From NCBI GenBank assembly GCA_020631405.1, contig JAHDHH010000003.1, forward strand, positions 62,001 to 126,000: DNA of 64,000 bases. Direction: 5' to 3'. This document shows, one piece after another, positions 29,746 to 39,519 of this stretch (position 1 is its first letter; the number at the start of each line of letters is the position of its first letter). Origin of the DNA: Saprospiraceae bacterium. Its GTDB lineage: Bacteria > Bacteroidota > Bacteroidia > Chitinophagales > Saprospiraceae. Both the position numbers and the translations under genes were made by a program. Below the pieces are notes generated by a model. The model was given only the letters and a program-made list of their open reading frames with translations. It made no database searches and was not told the origin of the DNA.

Positions 29746-30915
29746 ATGAAAATCTTCCTCGTTGTTCTAGTTATTGTTCTTAGCTCCACAATTCATTCAC
29801 AGTCTGAGTCAGGAATGTCTTCCGAACCTGGCCAATGCCATGCAAAGTGTTATATTCAAGATACTTACGAGACAATAGGTACTAGACTTGTGCATCCCAT
29901 CAGCTCAGGGAGTAATACACTTCCAACTAAGCAGATAACGATAATAAATCAGCCCGCGGCACAAGAATGGGTAAAGCGGAGAGTTAATAAGAATTGTCTA
30001 CCTAATGATCCCAACGATTGTCTCGTGTGGTGTTTAGTTGACACACCAGAAAAGGTTTCGCATTTTATTATTCCATATTACTCGCAGCAGTATAGGAAGT
30101 CATTAGTAGAATCTGAGGATTCTATTCTATTCGACACCAGGTCTATGAAGACACGAGTGCTTATTAGTCAAGGAGGGTTTACAGAATGGAAAAAAGTGAT
30201 TTGTGGTGACAGATCTGATTACGGTCAAATAGTAATAGAAGTTCAAAATGCATTAAAGAAGAGAGGATTTGATGTTGGAGTTCCTGACAACCAATTCGGA
30301 TATCAAAGCAAAGCTGCTCTTGAAAAATTTCAAAAAGCTAATGGGCTTCCAATCGGCAACTTAGACTTCGAAACTTTAAGGGCTTTAAGAGTTGATCATG
30401 GGGATCCTAATCAAGTTGACTACGATAGTACTGATGTTGACTTAACCCAAGATCAACCAACCATGGATGATGAAGCGTGCTGGGGAGTCTATGTGCTAAA
30501 TGAAGAGCCAGTCTATGAAGCCTCTCAAGTCCAAAAACCAATCTATATTGGCAGTAATCCAAAAGAATTAAATCTGGTCGATTTCTACGGAAAGCCTATT
30601 GCCAAAAATGATAGAAAACTAAAAAAACTATTGAAGAAACATCCAGAATCCATACAATGGGAAACTATAGAAACCCAAGTAGAAGTCAAGGGAGAAGATG
30701 ACATCGTTAAACGACAGATACTCTGCGATGATCGAGCCGACTACCCTACTATCCTAAATATGGTACTTGATAAACTCAGTTTCTATGGCTACGAAGTAGA
30801 CATAGACTTCACGCCAAAGTCTAGAGCTGCCTTAGCAAAGTATCAACAAGAGCATGGATTATTAATGGGCTATCTTGATTATAAGACACTTGACCACCTG
30901 GGGATATCATTCTAA
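29746..30915 (+). CDS. Secreted protein with two peptidoglycan-binding-like repeats
   Basis: The 389-residue protein has a signal peptide ending near residue 18 (STIHSQ). Two homologous modules follow, about 150-215 and 325-389. Each begins with CGDR or CDDR and Asp-Tyr and contains a peptidoglycan-binding-1-like helix bundle (QSKAALEKFQKANGLPIG; KSRAALAKYQQEHGLLMG). The N-terminal region has several cysteines (CHAKC, CLVWC). Function is unknown; cell-wall association is inferred from the fold. Its stop codon overlaps that of the convergent dinB-like gene. Confidence 0.72.
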   Translation: MKIFLVVLVIVLSSTIHSQSESGMSSEPGQCHAKCYIQDTYETIGTRLVHPISSGSNTLPTKQITIINQPAAQEWVKRRVNKNCLPNDPNDCLVWCLVDTPEKVSHFIIPYYSQQYRKSLVESEDSILFDTRSMKTRVLISQGGFTEWKKVICGDRSDYGQIVIEVQNALKKRGFDVGVPDNQFGYQSKAALEKFQKANGLPIGNLDFETLRALRVDHGDPNQVDYDSTDVDLTQDQPTMDDEACWGVYVLNEEPVYEASQVQKPIYIGSNPKELNLVDFYGKPIAKNDRKLKKLLKKHPESIQWETIETQVEVKGEDDIVKRQILCDDRADYPTILNMVLDKLSFYGYEVDIDFTPKSRAALAKYQQEHGLLMGYLDYKTLDHLGISF

Positions 30916-31370
30916 GTCTTTGGCTTATCTGTATCGTAAAAGATAAAATCAGACCGATGTGGGGGTATTCCTACTTTTCTTAAGTCTGAGATAATCTGCC
31001 CTCGATGATGCATCGTATGATTCCCGATATGGAATAAGATATCTCTTAGACTCTGCTCGAAGAGTTCTCCCTTATTGTTCTGGTACTCTATGATATCATC
31101 TATGCTATAGTGAGCTAAAATATCTAGGGTATCCTCATAATTCTGTTTATCAAGCTCAAGACACTCATCTATGGTATACTCTTGCTTCAGGTCACTAAAG
31201 TCAGCATTGCCAACTACCCTCCTATTCCAAACAATATGAGCATTAATATTATGTGAAAATAGCGGTATACTTCTTTCAGAAATTTGATCAATGTTATCCT
31301 TTAGAGTCTGTCCGAATAGCTGGTTATGATGGTGGTGGTAGTCAAAGATTTTCTTGAAGAAGTCGATCAT
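30912..31370 (-). CDS. DinB-family protein
   Basis: The 152-residue protein fits the DinB/YfiT four-helix fold, with metal-ligand-type histidines in NAHIVWNRR and HIGNHTMHHRGQI. Family members are thiol-dependent transferases or hydrolases of varied function. Its ATG overlaps the stop of the preceding DUF4956 gene (ATGA). It is therefore the last member of a four-gene coupled operon. Confidence 0.88.
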   Translation of the reverse strand: MIDFFKKIFDYHHHHNQLFGQTLKDNIDQISERSIPLFSHNINAHIVWNRRVVGNADFSDLKQEYTIDECLELDKQNYEDTLDILAHYSIDDIIEYQNNKGELFEQSLRDILFHIGNHTMHHRGQIISDLRKVGIPPHRSDFIFYDTDKPKT

Positions 31371-31999
31371 TGTTCTTCATTTTCATAGTTCTTCATCTGA
31401 TCCTGATCATAGAAAAATATTCTAACTGTAGCTACATCTCTCAGCATATCTAGCTTACCTACTTCTATCCTATTGATGATCAGACCTGTCCTGTTCTCTA
31501 GGTCTTGTTTTAGCGCTTCATACTTCTCGGGTTTGACCAATTCGATATTGTCATACAAGATGACCTTCCTTGTCTCGTGCTTGAGCAACCAAACTTTTTC
31601 TAAAAGAAAGGCCATCACAACTAGCGTACCATTAGCAAACAGTACTTCAGAGAGTGACATCTTCTTATTAGCCAAGGCATTCATGACAGATATACCTATA
31701 ACCACAAAGAGGTAAGTCATCTCCTTGATAGGAATAGTATCAGTCCTATACCTGAGGATACCAAAGATTGCGAATAAACCCAACGCCATTCCAAGGCCCA
31801 ACTCAAATTTCTTCAATGTAAAACAAATAAAGAATACCACAGTTGAAATCAAAATATAGGTCAACAAGTAATCCTTACGCTTGGTACTGGAGTAATAAAT
31901 ATACCTGACTAAAATCAATGTAAAGATTAGATTCAACCCAAACCTAAAGGCCATCTTCAGGAAGTCATCATCATAAAAGGGCATTTCGAAAAACTCCAT
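31367..31999 (-). CDS. DUF4956 membrane protein
   Basis: The 210-residue protein has about five transmembrane segments in its first 130 residues and a soluble C-terminal domain with an ELVKPEKYEALKQDLENRTG helix. DUF4956 proteins are commonly encoded beside VTC-domain proteins, as here, and may provide the membrane part of a polyphosphate-related complex; this is inference from neighbourhood. Its ATG overlaps the VTC stop as TAATG. Confidence 0.85.
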   Translation of the reverse strand: MEFFEMPFYDDDFLKMAFRFGLNLIFTLILVRYIYYSSTKRKDYLLTYILISTVVFFICFTLKKFELGLGMALGLFAIFGILRYRTDTIPIKEMTYLFVVIGISVMNALANKKMSLSEVLFANGTLVVMAFLLEKVWLLKHETRKVILYDNIELVKPEKYEALKQDLENRTGLIINRIEVGKLDMLRDVATVRIFFYDQDQMKNYENEEQ

Positions 32000-32739
32000 T
32001 AACTCGCTAATTTATTGATGTAATTATATTTTGAAAGCATTGTATTCTTTTTGACATGGTCATAGAGCATAGAGACACCTAGACAATACTTACTGATACG
32101 CTTGGGATAGTACCGCATAGCCTTCAGTTGTTTGAATATAGGGCTTGATCGGTTGACTCGTGGTTGTTTGATCTCAACTATACAGAGATTTGGCACATCT
32201 ACCGCTTTCGCCTTATTCCAAAATGACAAGCCTGTATCGATGGTTACGCGTTCTGTATACTTAAAGTTGACCAAGGTGATCCTGCTAAACTTGTTCACCA
32301 GCTTGAGTTCAAGATTGTCTTTCATCCCAGTGATACTATTGACATAGTCAGCCTGACTTGCCATCAAGGTTTCTTGGACTTCATCAGTAGGTTGCCTTTT
32401 CTTATTGGTGACACCTTTGTTATCTTTTTTCTTGATTTCTAAGAAGTGTAGTTTCGATTCAATATACTCCCTGATCCTTACTTTAAGTCGCTTTGTTCTA
32501 CCTCTGACATGTTCGTTGTAAAAGTGAAATCCCTGAGTATCATAGTACGATGTCTGATAACTCAACAGCGACTTCCCCTCAATCTCTAGGCACTGATACT
32601 CTTGAGCTATACTTGATAAGAGTAATGGCAAGTCTTTTTCTGCTATTAAGAATTTACTATCCACCCGCTTCATCAAAGCTAATGCATTGATACCATCAAG
32701 GTCTAACTTGTCAAACTGTAACAAAGTGGATGCTATCAT
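31999..32739 (-). CDS. VTC-domain polyphosphate-polymerase-like protein
   Basis: The 246-residue protein is a single VTC tunnel domain with basic and acidic residues of the active tunnel in the expected order: KRVDSKFLI, SYYDTQGFHFYNEHVRGR, RLKVRIREY, LEIKKKDNKG and IVEIKQPR. In yeast this fold makes polyphosphate. Bacterial single-domain relatives are assumed to act on phosphate polymers but are less characterised. It is coupled to DUF4956 downstream and separated by one base from the DUF2490 gene upstream. Confidence 0.9.
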   Translation of the reverse strand: MIASTLLQFDKLDLDGINALALMKRVDSKFLIAEKDLPLLLSSIAQEYQCLEIEGKSLLSYQTSYYDTQGFHFYNEHVRGRTKRLKVRIREYIESKLHFLEIKKKDNKGVTNKKRQPTDEVQETLMASQADYVNSITGMKDNLELKLVNKFSRITLVNFKYTERVTIDTGLSFWNKAKAVDVPNLCIVEIKQPRVNRSSPIFKQLKAMRYYPKRISKYCLGVSMLYDHVKKNTMLSKYNYINKLAS

Positions 32740-32740
32740 A

Positions 32741-33391
32741 CTAAAACTTATAGTTTAGCACTGCTTGTATGACATTGACATCTACCTCTTCTATATCATA
32801 ACTAGTTTCATATCGATATCCTAATGAAATGGAGAGACCCTTTAAGATTTTATAAGATGTACCCAGCGTATATCGGACCTTTTCCTTGGCATAGCCTTCT
32901 CCTTCATCAGCAGTGAAAAATTCTGCCGCAAAGAATGGGTCTAACTTCCACTGTCTGATGTCATAATTTACTTGCCCCTTGAACCTAACTTTGTCAGTGA
33001 TCTTTTCTTTTTTCTTTGGCGTGGTCTTCTGTCGCTGCCATTGTATTCTTGGTTTAAACTCAAACCTAGCAACCTCTATCTTAGACTTTAGAAAGTATGA
33101 AAGTCTATCAAACTTCACAATATCTCCACTGCCTCTTCTATTATCACCGAATCTATACTCTCCTCCAATATCCAAATACTTATTGACGTCGAATTCCATT
33201 CCAATAACAGTAAATTCCTTTTCTAATTGGTTGGTAGTCATACCATATCTAATTTGATGGTCGGCATAGATTTCTAGGTCCGAAAGTTTATGACTTAAGC
33301 CTATCCCATACCAGACCTCACTGACTGACTGACTATAGCCTGCTGATGTCAATAAGACAAAGCCAAGCAATACTGCAATTTTAATTCTCAT
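32741..33391 (-). CDS. DUF2490-like outer-membrane beta-barrel protein
   Basis: The 216-residue protein has a signal peptide (LGFVLLTSAGYSQ) and then alternating amphipathic strands ending in a C-terminal phenylalanine (VIQAVLNYKF), the outer-membrane barrel signature. The pattern fits DUF2490. It is the first gene of the VTC/DUF4956/DinB operon, so an envelope-linked role for the polyphosphate-like module is plausible. Confidence 0.78.
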   Translation of the reverse strand: MRIKIAVLLGFVLLTSAGYSQSVSEVWYGIGLSHKLSDLEIYADHQIRYGMTTNQLEKEFTVIGMEFDVNKYLDIGGEYRFGDNRRGSGDIVKFDRLSYFLKSKIEVARFEFKPRIQWQRQKTTPKKKEKITDKVRFKGQVNYDIRQWKLDPFFAAEFFTADEGEGYAKEKVRYTLGTSYKILKGLSISLGYRYETSYDIEEVDVNVIQAVLNYKF

Positions 33392-33481
33392 GCGTAATAT
33401 TTATTCTTGAATCCTTCGAATAACATTCAAGTAACGTAAATCTAATGTTTTAATCACATAGCTAGCTCAATGTTTTCCACA

Positions 33482-33523
33482 AAAAAATCCCTACTATCTA
33501 CATCGAGACAATAGGGATTTTTT
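33482..33523 (-). terminator. Intrinsic terminator after porV
   Basis: Perfect 12-base arms, AAAAAATCCCTA at 33482-33493 and TAGGGATTTTTT at 33512-33523, give a T-run on the minus strand. It lies 20 bases beyond the porV stop. Confidence 0.85.
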
Positions 33524-33543
33524 ATTTGCACTTGGTGCAACGC

Positions 33544-34776
33544 TTATTCTATATCTATATTCAAAGTGAACCTCAATGTATTGTCAAGAGGTCCTCTTTG
33601 GTTGTTTGTCGGTACTAAGTAAGAAAGGTTGAATCCATAAACATTGTACTTCAATCCAAATCCAACAGTCAAAAACTGTCTATCACCTTTCAATTGGTTC
33701 TCATAAAAGTATCCAGCTCTCACAGCAAACTGCTTAGCATACCAATACTCTACTGCTGCAGAAATATTGATTTCTGACATCTCCTCCGAAAATCCACCTT
33801 GAGCATCACCAAATGATCCAAATACTCCTTCGAATAATGTTTTCTCTCTATAATCTGCTATGCCATTACCACTTGGATCCCATTCTTTATTAACAATGAT
33901 ATTGCCATTTTCATCCATGATGTTGAATGCTACTGGTGTAGGCAGAAGTAGTTTATTGAAATCTAAGGCAAATGTCAAGGCATTGAACTCATCAAATTCC
34001 AAGTCAAGGGCAGCACCTATTCCTAAGTTAGCAGGTAAGAAGTCCTTGATTTCGTTTCTAGTGTAAGACACCTTAGATCCTAAGTTCGTAATTGCACCAC
34101 CAATCTTCAATGCACTGTCATAACTTGTCAAGTCTAGTTCTTTTTCCCAAGTTACACTTAAGTCAACAGCAAACGCATTAGCTGCTGAGATAGGATTTCC
34201 CACCTCTGTCTGTTGTCCTGATGCCAGGTTAGAGTAGACATACTTAGCAGTCAATCCTGCAGAAAAGTCTGGAGACAGTTTTCTCGCATAAGCGAATGCT
34301 GCTTCCAATTCTCTTGGTCGTCCAGTACCAGTAGAGATACCGTCTCTATCTGTAAAGTTAATCTCTCCTAATGAAAAGAATCTCAATGATGCTCCCACAG
34401 TCTGTAGGTCATCAATAGACTTATACCCAGATAGGTAAGCTAGGTATACATCGTTCAATCCTAGATTAGTCAACCAAGGAGTGAATGTAGTAGAAAGACC
34501 AAAATCATTTTCAGTAAATGCAAGGTTACTAGCATTAAAGTGCATAGCATCACTGGTAGGGCTCAACGCTATACCAGCATCTCCCATGGCTCCAGATCTA
34601 GCATCCGGTATTATTCTTAAGAATGGCATAGCTGACAAGACTGTGTTTGGTATACAGTCGCCATTTGAGTCAACATTACATCCCTTGACTGGGTCGTAAG
34701 CAAATTGTGCTTCCATTGTAGATGTCGAACATACGATGCCAAGCAATAAGAGAATTGAAAGTTTTATAGTTTTCAT
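33544..34776 (-). CDS. porV: Type IX secretion outer-membrane protein PorV (LptO)
   Basis: The 410-residue outer-membrane barrel has a signal peptide (ending near EAQ), the family's IIPDARSGAMGDAG motif near residue 55 and typical MHFNASNLAF, GLKYNVYGFNLSY and NTLRFTLNI strands. PorV binds secreted T9SS substrates and hands them to the PorU attachment complex. It follows porU by 49 bases on the same strand, the usual T9SS order, and a terminator follows. Confidence 0.95.
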   Translation of the reverse strand: MKTIKLSILLLLGIVCSTSTMEAQFAYDPVKGCNVDSNGDCIPNTVLSAMPFLRIIPDARSGAMGDAGIALSPTSDAMHFNASNLAFTENDFGLSTTFTPWLTNLGLNDVYLAYLSGYKSIDDLQTVGASLRFFSLGEINFTDRDGISTGTGRPRELEAAFAYARKLSPDFSAGLTAKYVYSNLASGQQTEVGNPISAANAFAVDLSVTWEKELDLTSYDSALKIGGAITNLGSKVSYTRNEIKDFLPANLGIGAALDLEFDEFNALTFALDFNKLLLPTPVAFNIMDENGNIIVNKEWDPSGNGIADYREKTLFEGVFGSFGDAQGGFSEEMSEINISAAVEYWYAKQFAVRAGYFYENQLKGDRQFLTVGFGLKYNVYGFNLSYLVPTNNQRGPLDNTLRFTLNIDIE

Positions 34777-34825
34777 TAGGACTTGAATAAATTGAGTATA
34801 AATGTAATACGTATTATTATTATAT

Positions 34826-37800
34826 CTAATATATAATTACTAATTTTTGAAAATCGCTGGTTTTAGTTGTATTCGTTTCCAGCTCATTTAGCTGAATTTG
34901 ATAGTGATATAATCCCGCTGGAAGTTTATTTCCTGCCCTATCTCTACCACTCCATTCCATATCAACCTCTCTAAAACCACTACTTTGCTTGTTATATTGT
35001 AAGGTGGTAATACTTTTTCCGGTGTTGTCGAATATATTAATGAATATTTCTATATCGCCATTCACTCCTTCATGTTCAACAGAGAAATTTGTTAGGTTAG
35101 AAAATGGATTAGGATAGTTGAACACATTCGTTAGTGACTCACTATCTCCTTTTGAAACTAAGAAATCTAATTGCTCTGTGCTACTATTGTTTAAGATATC
35201 CCAAGCTACAAACTCAACAGTATGCAAGCCTTCTGCTAAGTCTCTAAACTGATATCTGACTTCTCCCTTAGTATAATCATCTAATTCAGCAGTATAGAAA
35301 TCATTGACTATATGACTCTGCTGTGTGTCGTCATCTAATGTCGCCTTGAGATCATGGCCAATACTTGTATTACTGACATTGATTCCATTGTCATCAGTAA
35401 GTTGCGCAATGAGTATTGGGTCTGCATCTGTCCTACCGCCCTTGACAAAGCTATAGTCTCCCATGTAGAGTTCTATTTGAGGACCTTCATTGTCAACAAT
35501 GTTGCCATCCAGCGAGCCACCTATAATCATCTCATCGTAGAATCCCGCAGCATCTCTAGTCCAATCAGTAGCATAAAATGCGAATTTGCCTTCACCATAG
35601 TCAAAATTGATGTCCTTTGGTATAATGAACTCCGTACTAAACTTACCATCAACAACAGATGCCTTACCCTTAAATAAGATAGTATTTCTAAGTCCAAATG
35701 TGAAAGACCCTGACTCACTATCATTCCTAAGTGTCTGAACTTGATTCTCCTTATCAAATAGTCTGATAAATAACTCTCCATTGAAATCAGTAAGGAGCTG
35801 ACTATTCTCTTCTACTTGTCCCTCTATGGATATCTTCTCCAAAGCAGATAATGTATCTACCGTATTCTCATCGACATTTATTCCATTGAGCTTTGTCAAC
35901 TTGATATTGTAGGTTGGGATTGCTAATTCCATGGCTGGATCTCCCAATAGCGTATACTTCCTTGTATTTTCAACATTAGAATCTCCCATAATTGTATTCT
36001 TTGCCCTCATCAGAGCTTCGCCTATGCTATTTTCACCCATTGTCACCTCTGAGAATAATTGTTCCCAACTAGCCTTGGTCAGAGCTTTATTAGCATTGGT
36101 AAATACTGACCTAGTCGTCGTCAGTAGGCTGACAACCCCACCTTTTTCGTTGAGTATGGCATGTTCTCCAGCAGATTTGATTTCGGGATCATCATAGCCA
36201 GCGAACGAACATGTCGCCGTAATCATGACTGTCATGGCGTCTAAGTTATCCCAACTATTAATATGAGAAGTCTGCAATACCCGTTCTTGAGCCCAACCCT
36301 TTGGACCACCGTGACCTAAGTAACATGTAACCAATTGTCCAGCTTGAACATTGTTGACTATGTCCTCTGTGGCCTCGGGATACCTCTCTCCTCCAGGTGT
36401 AGACTCCTGTTTGTAAGCATCGAAGAATACCTTATCGTAGACATACTTGGGATGCTCTTCTTCCATTCCAACAGCAATACTGTTGCAATCACTGATATGG
36501 AGAGTGCCGTTACCATCATCAGCACAATAAGTAAAGTCAGTCCTCCAAGGACCGAAACAACTTGCTGACGTTTCGTAATATATTATCTTATTGACTAACC
36601 CATCTGCTTCAGCTATTGTATTGACAGGCAACCTTCCAATTGCAATATCTACATCGCCTCCTAGCCCTGTATTGCCCTCTTCTCCTTCATCGTCATCTAA
36701 TAGCGTGTAGAAGTCATCTGTTGGGTAGGCATAGATGGGTCTTAAAGATTCAATTGTCTCGTGTACGGGTATAAAGTTGAGGTTGTCAGACAAGCCTTTG
36801 ATATTCTTATAGTCATACGTACCATCTCCGACTAGTAAAACGAATCTAAAGCTTTGATCACGATCATGTAACATCCTGATTAAATCTCTGATAGCTGCAG
36901 GATCTACCCTACCTGAAGAATACTCATTCCAAATTATATCAACATCTACTAACTCAACATTGTATCCATTGTATGTCCTTCTATGCTCTGCTATTCTTTC
37001 AGCAGCTGTTGCAAAATCGCTATGGTATATGATCAGCATATCAGCGGCTTCGATTCCATGTAGGTTCTGGTTTTCAACCTGCTCAACAAAACCTGGTTCT
37101 AGTGCTACTGCTGACTCTTGAAACACAACAAACCTACGCAGCAAACTATCATTATTAGTATAGAATTGATGAGTACTACCATCTGATACTAAAGGCAATG
37201 ATTTGGTATCAAAGTGATCTGTAACATCCCAAACGGTGATCCCAGATTGACTAGATTCTATAGAAAATCCAACACCATCATGCAACACCATATCCTCGTG
37301 TGTAATGTAGAGCTGTCCTGAATTGTAAGTCAGTTCCTTCTCTAACACTAAGTCGATGTAGTCAAGCCAAAACGATGACTCCCCATCACTGTTCAACAAG
37401 TAATCAAACATGACACTAGGATTAGATTCCATGACAAACTCCATCGTAGAAGTTTCAAGTCTTGCATAAGGGCTGTCTATGTTGGTCACATTTGTTGAAG
37501 AGTATCCATTTGTCATAGATTGCCCTGCAAAGTCAACCACCATAGTAGAACTTGCAGATGACCTAGCGGCACCTGAGAAAGTAAATAACACCTTACTGTC
37601 TTGGACTACATTTTGAAAATCAAACTTATCAGTATAGACTCGTTGTCTTGTATTCTTAAATTGATCCCCAAACCACAATTGCCCACTTGCTATATGTGCA
37701 GAGCTCTCACCAAGCAGATTCACTTTATTTTCTTCAAACCTCTGATAATCATGATAAGTACTATACACCTCCGTTGCAATATTAGAAGTTGATTCAGAGA

Positions 37801-38257
37801 TAGTATTGAGTTGACTTCCGCCAAACTTAATATAATAGTAGTTAGTTGCGCAATAAGGATTGTCATGAAAGACTATTGAGTTAGCGTCTGACTTCCATGC
37901 CTCGGCACCTTCGGCGTAGAATAGCACATAATCTTGAGCATCCCAGGTTCCATCGTCCAGACCTACAGCTTTGAGAGTTATTTCAGAGACATCATCTACT
38001 CTCTCTGCAGAATTGAGCCTTGGCACTAATCCTCCACCCTGACCATAAATATGGATGTTAGCTAATATAGCTGGCTCTATATTCAGACTATTCACAAAAT
38101 CAAAATCAATCTTATGCACTCCTGACTCTGTGACACTTATCTTATAGATGTCACCATTAGCCAATTCTGAAGTCATTGTAAAATCGCCGTCTTGAGCAAG
38201 ACCACTAATCAAAATACCTAGGAAAGATACAGTCGCAATAAGAGTTGATCTAATCAT
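34826..38257 (-). CDS. porU: Type IX secretion system sortase PorU
   Basis: The 1143-residue secreted protein has a signal peptide and a beta-rich N-terminal region. A C25 gingipain-like peptidase domain of about 400-770 carries the catalytic His649 in CYLGHGGPKGW and Cys683 in TATCSFAGYDD. The C-terminal domain has NVFNYPNPFSN and ends in SDFQKLVIIY. PorU cleaves the C-terminal sorting domain from T9SS cargo and attaches it to lipopolysaccharide. Length is normal. It forms an operon with porV, and its start diverges from the PorP/SprF gene. Confidence 0.96.
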   Translation of the reverse strand: MIRSTLIATVSFLGILISGLAQDGDFTMTSELANGDIYKISVTESGVHKIDFDFVNSLNIEPAILANIHIYGQGGGLVPRLNSAERVDDVSEITLKAVGLDDGTWDAQDYVLFYAEGAEAWKSDANSIVFHDNPYCATNYYYIKFGGSQLNTISESTSNIATEVYSTYHDYQRFEENKVNLLGESSAHIASGQLWFGDQFKNTRQRVYTDKFDFQNVVQDSKVLFTFSGAARSSASSTMVVDFAGQSMTNGYSSTNVTNIDSPYARLETSTMEFVMESNPSVMFDYLLNSDGESSFWLDYIDLVLEKELTYNSGQLYITHEDMVLHDGVGFSIESSQSGITVWDVTDHFDTKSLPLVSDGSTHQFYTNNDSLLRRFVVFQESAVALEPGFVEQVENQNLHGIEAADMLIIYHSDFATAAERIAEHRRTYNGYNVELVDVDIIWNEYSSGRVDPAAIRDLIRMLHDRDQSFRFVLLVGDGTYDYKNIKGLSDNLNFIPVHETIESLRPIYAYPTDDFYTLLDDDEGEEGNTGLGGDVDIAIGRLPVNTIAEADGLVNKIIYYETSASCFGPWRTDFTYCADDGNGTLHISDCNSIAVGMEEEHPKYVYDKVFFDAYKQESTPGGERYPEATEDIVNNVQAGQLVTCYLGHGGPKGWAQERVLQTSHINSWDNLDAMTVMITATCSFAGYDDPEIKSAGEHAILNEKGGVVSLLTTTRSVFTNANKALTKASWEQLFSEVTMGENSIGEALMRAKNTIMGDSNVENTRKYTLLGDPAMELAIPTYNIKLTKLNGINVDENTVDTLSALEKISIEGQVEENSQLLTDFNGELFIRLFDKENQVQTLRNDSESGSFTFGLRNTILFKGKASVVDGKFSTEFIIPKDINFDYGEGKFAFYATDWTRDAAGFYDEMIIGGSLDGNIVDNEGPQIELYMGDYSFVKGGRTDADPILIAQLTDDNGINVSNTSIGHDLKATLDDDTQQSHIVNDFYTAELDDYTKGEVRYQFRDLAEGLHTVEFVAWDILNNSSTEQLDFLVSKGDSESLTNVFNYPNPFSNLTNFSVEHEGVNGDIEIFINIFDNTGKSITTLQYNKQSSGFREVDMEWSGRDRAGNKLPAGLYHYQIQLNELETNTTKTSDFQKLVIIY

Positions 38258-38437
38258 GGTCAGTTAATTGTAGGAACTAGTTTTCTTTTCAATAGTAAAG
38301 CGAAACCTTTTTACCTTTGTTTCGTCATTAAGTATAGCTTCAGAAGTTTTACCCTTTCTGAAATTTTATTGTTAACAAAACGTTATTGGACGTAGTGTAT
38401 TGCTACATAAACCAACATTCGAAAGTTTTTGAAAGAT

Positions 38438-39442
38438 ATGTCGTGTAAGAGTCATTGGATCAAGCTTCTACTAATTGTTACGATCGGACTGGGATGGTTA
38501 CAACACTCCACAGCCCAGGACATAGTGTTTAGCCAATATCAAAGAGCTCCTTTGCTACTCAATCCTGCATTCGCCGGAGTATCAGAGTACCCATTAATCT
38601 CAATTAACTACAGAAACCAATGGCCTCAATTCGACAAAGCTTATATTACATATGCTACTTCTTACAGTCAATATGCTCCTAGTCTGCGCAGTGGATTTGG
38701 GATACAACTCCTCAGTGACCAGCAAGCAGATGGACTCTTAAAGTTCAACTCTATCGGATTGTATTATTCCTACACTTTAGAATTCTACAATGACTATCGT
38801 TTGAAGATTGGACTTTCTGGTACATTTGGTCAGACCCAACTCCAATGGGACAGATTAGTATTTGGCGATGCCATTGATCCAATCTATGGAGCTGATGGTA
38901 GCTTAGTATCCACTGAAATCAGGCCACTTAATTTAAATAATGGCTATTTTGATGTCAGTACAGGCTTCTTATTCTATAATAATAAGTGGTTCGTAGGTCT
39001 TGGCCTTTTTCACCTTAACAACCCAGCAATAGGATACTCTCTAAATAGCCAGCTTACTGATGGTCTTCCCTTGAGGTTTTCTCTACAAGCGGGTTATGAA
39101 ATTACCCTGGTAGAAAATAAAAGAGGGTTTGACTCGTTTATACAACCCCTGCTATTGTTAACGAACCAGGCAGGATTCTACCAAATCAATGGTGGGATAG
39201 CATGTCAATTCGATAGACTTACTGGAGGTGCATTCTTTAGACACACAGCAAATAATCCAGATGCTGCTATTCTGATGATGGGTTATAAACTAGACATCAT
39301 AGAACTGAGTTACAGCTACGATATAACTGTCTCGGGGATAGGGCCTTCAGGTGGAAGTCATGAAATTGGATTAGTTTTTGATTTATCGTCTTTGTACCCT
39401 CCCAAGTCAAAACTGAATGATTGTTTGAAGCTATTTAGATAG
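38438..39442 (+). CDS. PorP/SprF-family type IX secretion outer-membrane protein
   Basis: The 334-residue protein starts best at ATG 38438; a TTG three codons upstream is possible. A signal peptide ends at STAQ, and the hallmark DIVFSQYQRAPLLLNPAFAG and NYRNQWPQF segments follow, then a barrel. Family members help display adhesins or anchor the gliding and secretion machinery. Its place directly before gldJ and opposite porU supports a T9SS role. It could be any of several PorP/SprF paralogues. Confidence 0.9.
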   Translation: MSCKSHWIKLLLIVTIGLGWLQHSTAQDIVFSQYQRAPLLLNPAFAGVSEYPLISINYRNQWPQFDKAYITYATSYSQYAPSLRSGFGIQLLSDQQADGLLKFNSIGLYYSYTLEFYNDYRLKIGLSGTFGQTQLQWDRLVFGDAIDPIYGADGSLVSTEIRPLNLNNGYFDVSTGFLFYNNKWFVGLGLFHLNNPAIGYSLNSQLTDGLPLRFSLQAGYEITLVENKRGFDSFIQPLLLLTNQAGFYQINGGIACQFDRLTGGAFFRHTANNPDAAILMMGYKLDIIELSYSYDITVSGIGPSGGSHEIGLVFDLSSLYPPKSKLNDCLKLFR

Positions 39443-39490
39443 CATCTTATTAAATCATGAATTACAATTAGAATTTTATTTAAAAACATC

Positions 39491-39498
39491 TATATTTG
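39491..39498 (+). promoter_or_regulatory. Probable -7 element of gldJ
   Basis: TATATTTG matches the Bacteroidota -7 consensus TAnnTTTG and ends 21 bases before the preferred gldJ ATG. The -33 element is weak. The box overlaps an upstream TTG (39496) that would otherwise be a possible start, which argues for the later ATG. Confidence 0.55.
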
Positions 39499-39519
39499 TT
39501 AGCTATCAAAATTAGGAAA

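Noticed and set aside
34804-34817. GTAATACGTATTAT before porV, identical to 56737-56750 after the peroxidase gene
   Set aside because: A 14-base match in AT-rich DNA is expected by chance several times in a window of this size, although both copies are intergenic and palindromic at the core.
39496-39519. Upstream TTG start for gldJ
   Set aside because: It falls inside the TATATTTG promoter element and would spoil the lipoprotein signal; the ATG at 39520 fits both.
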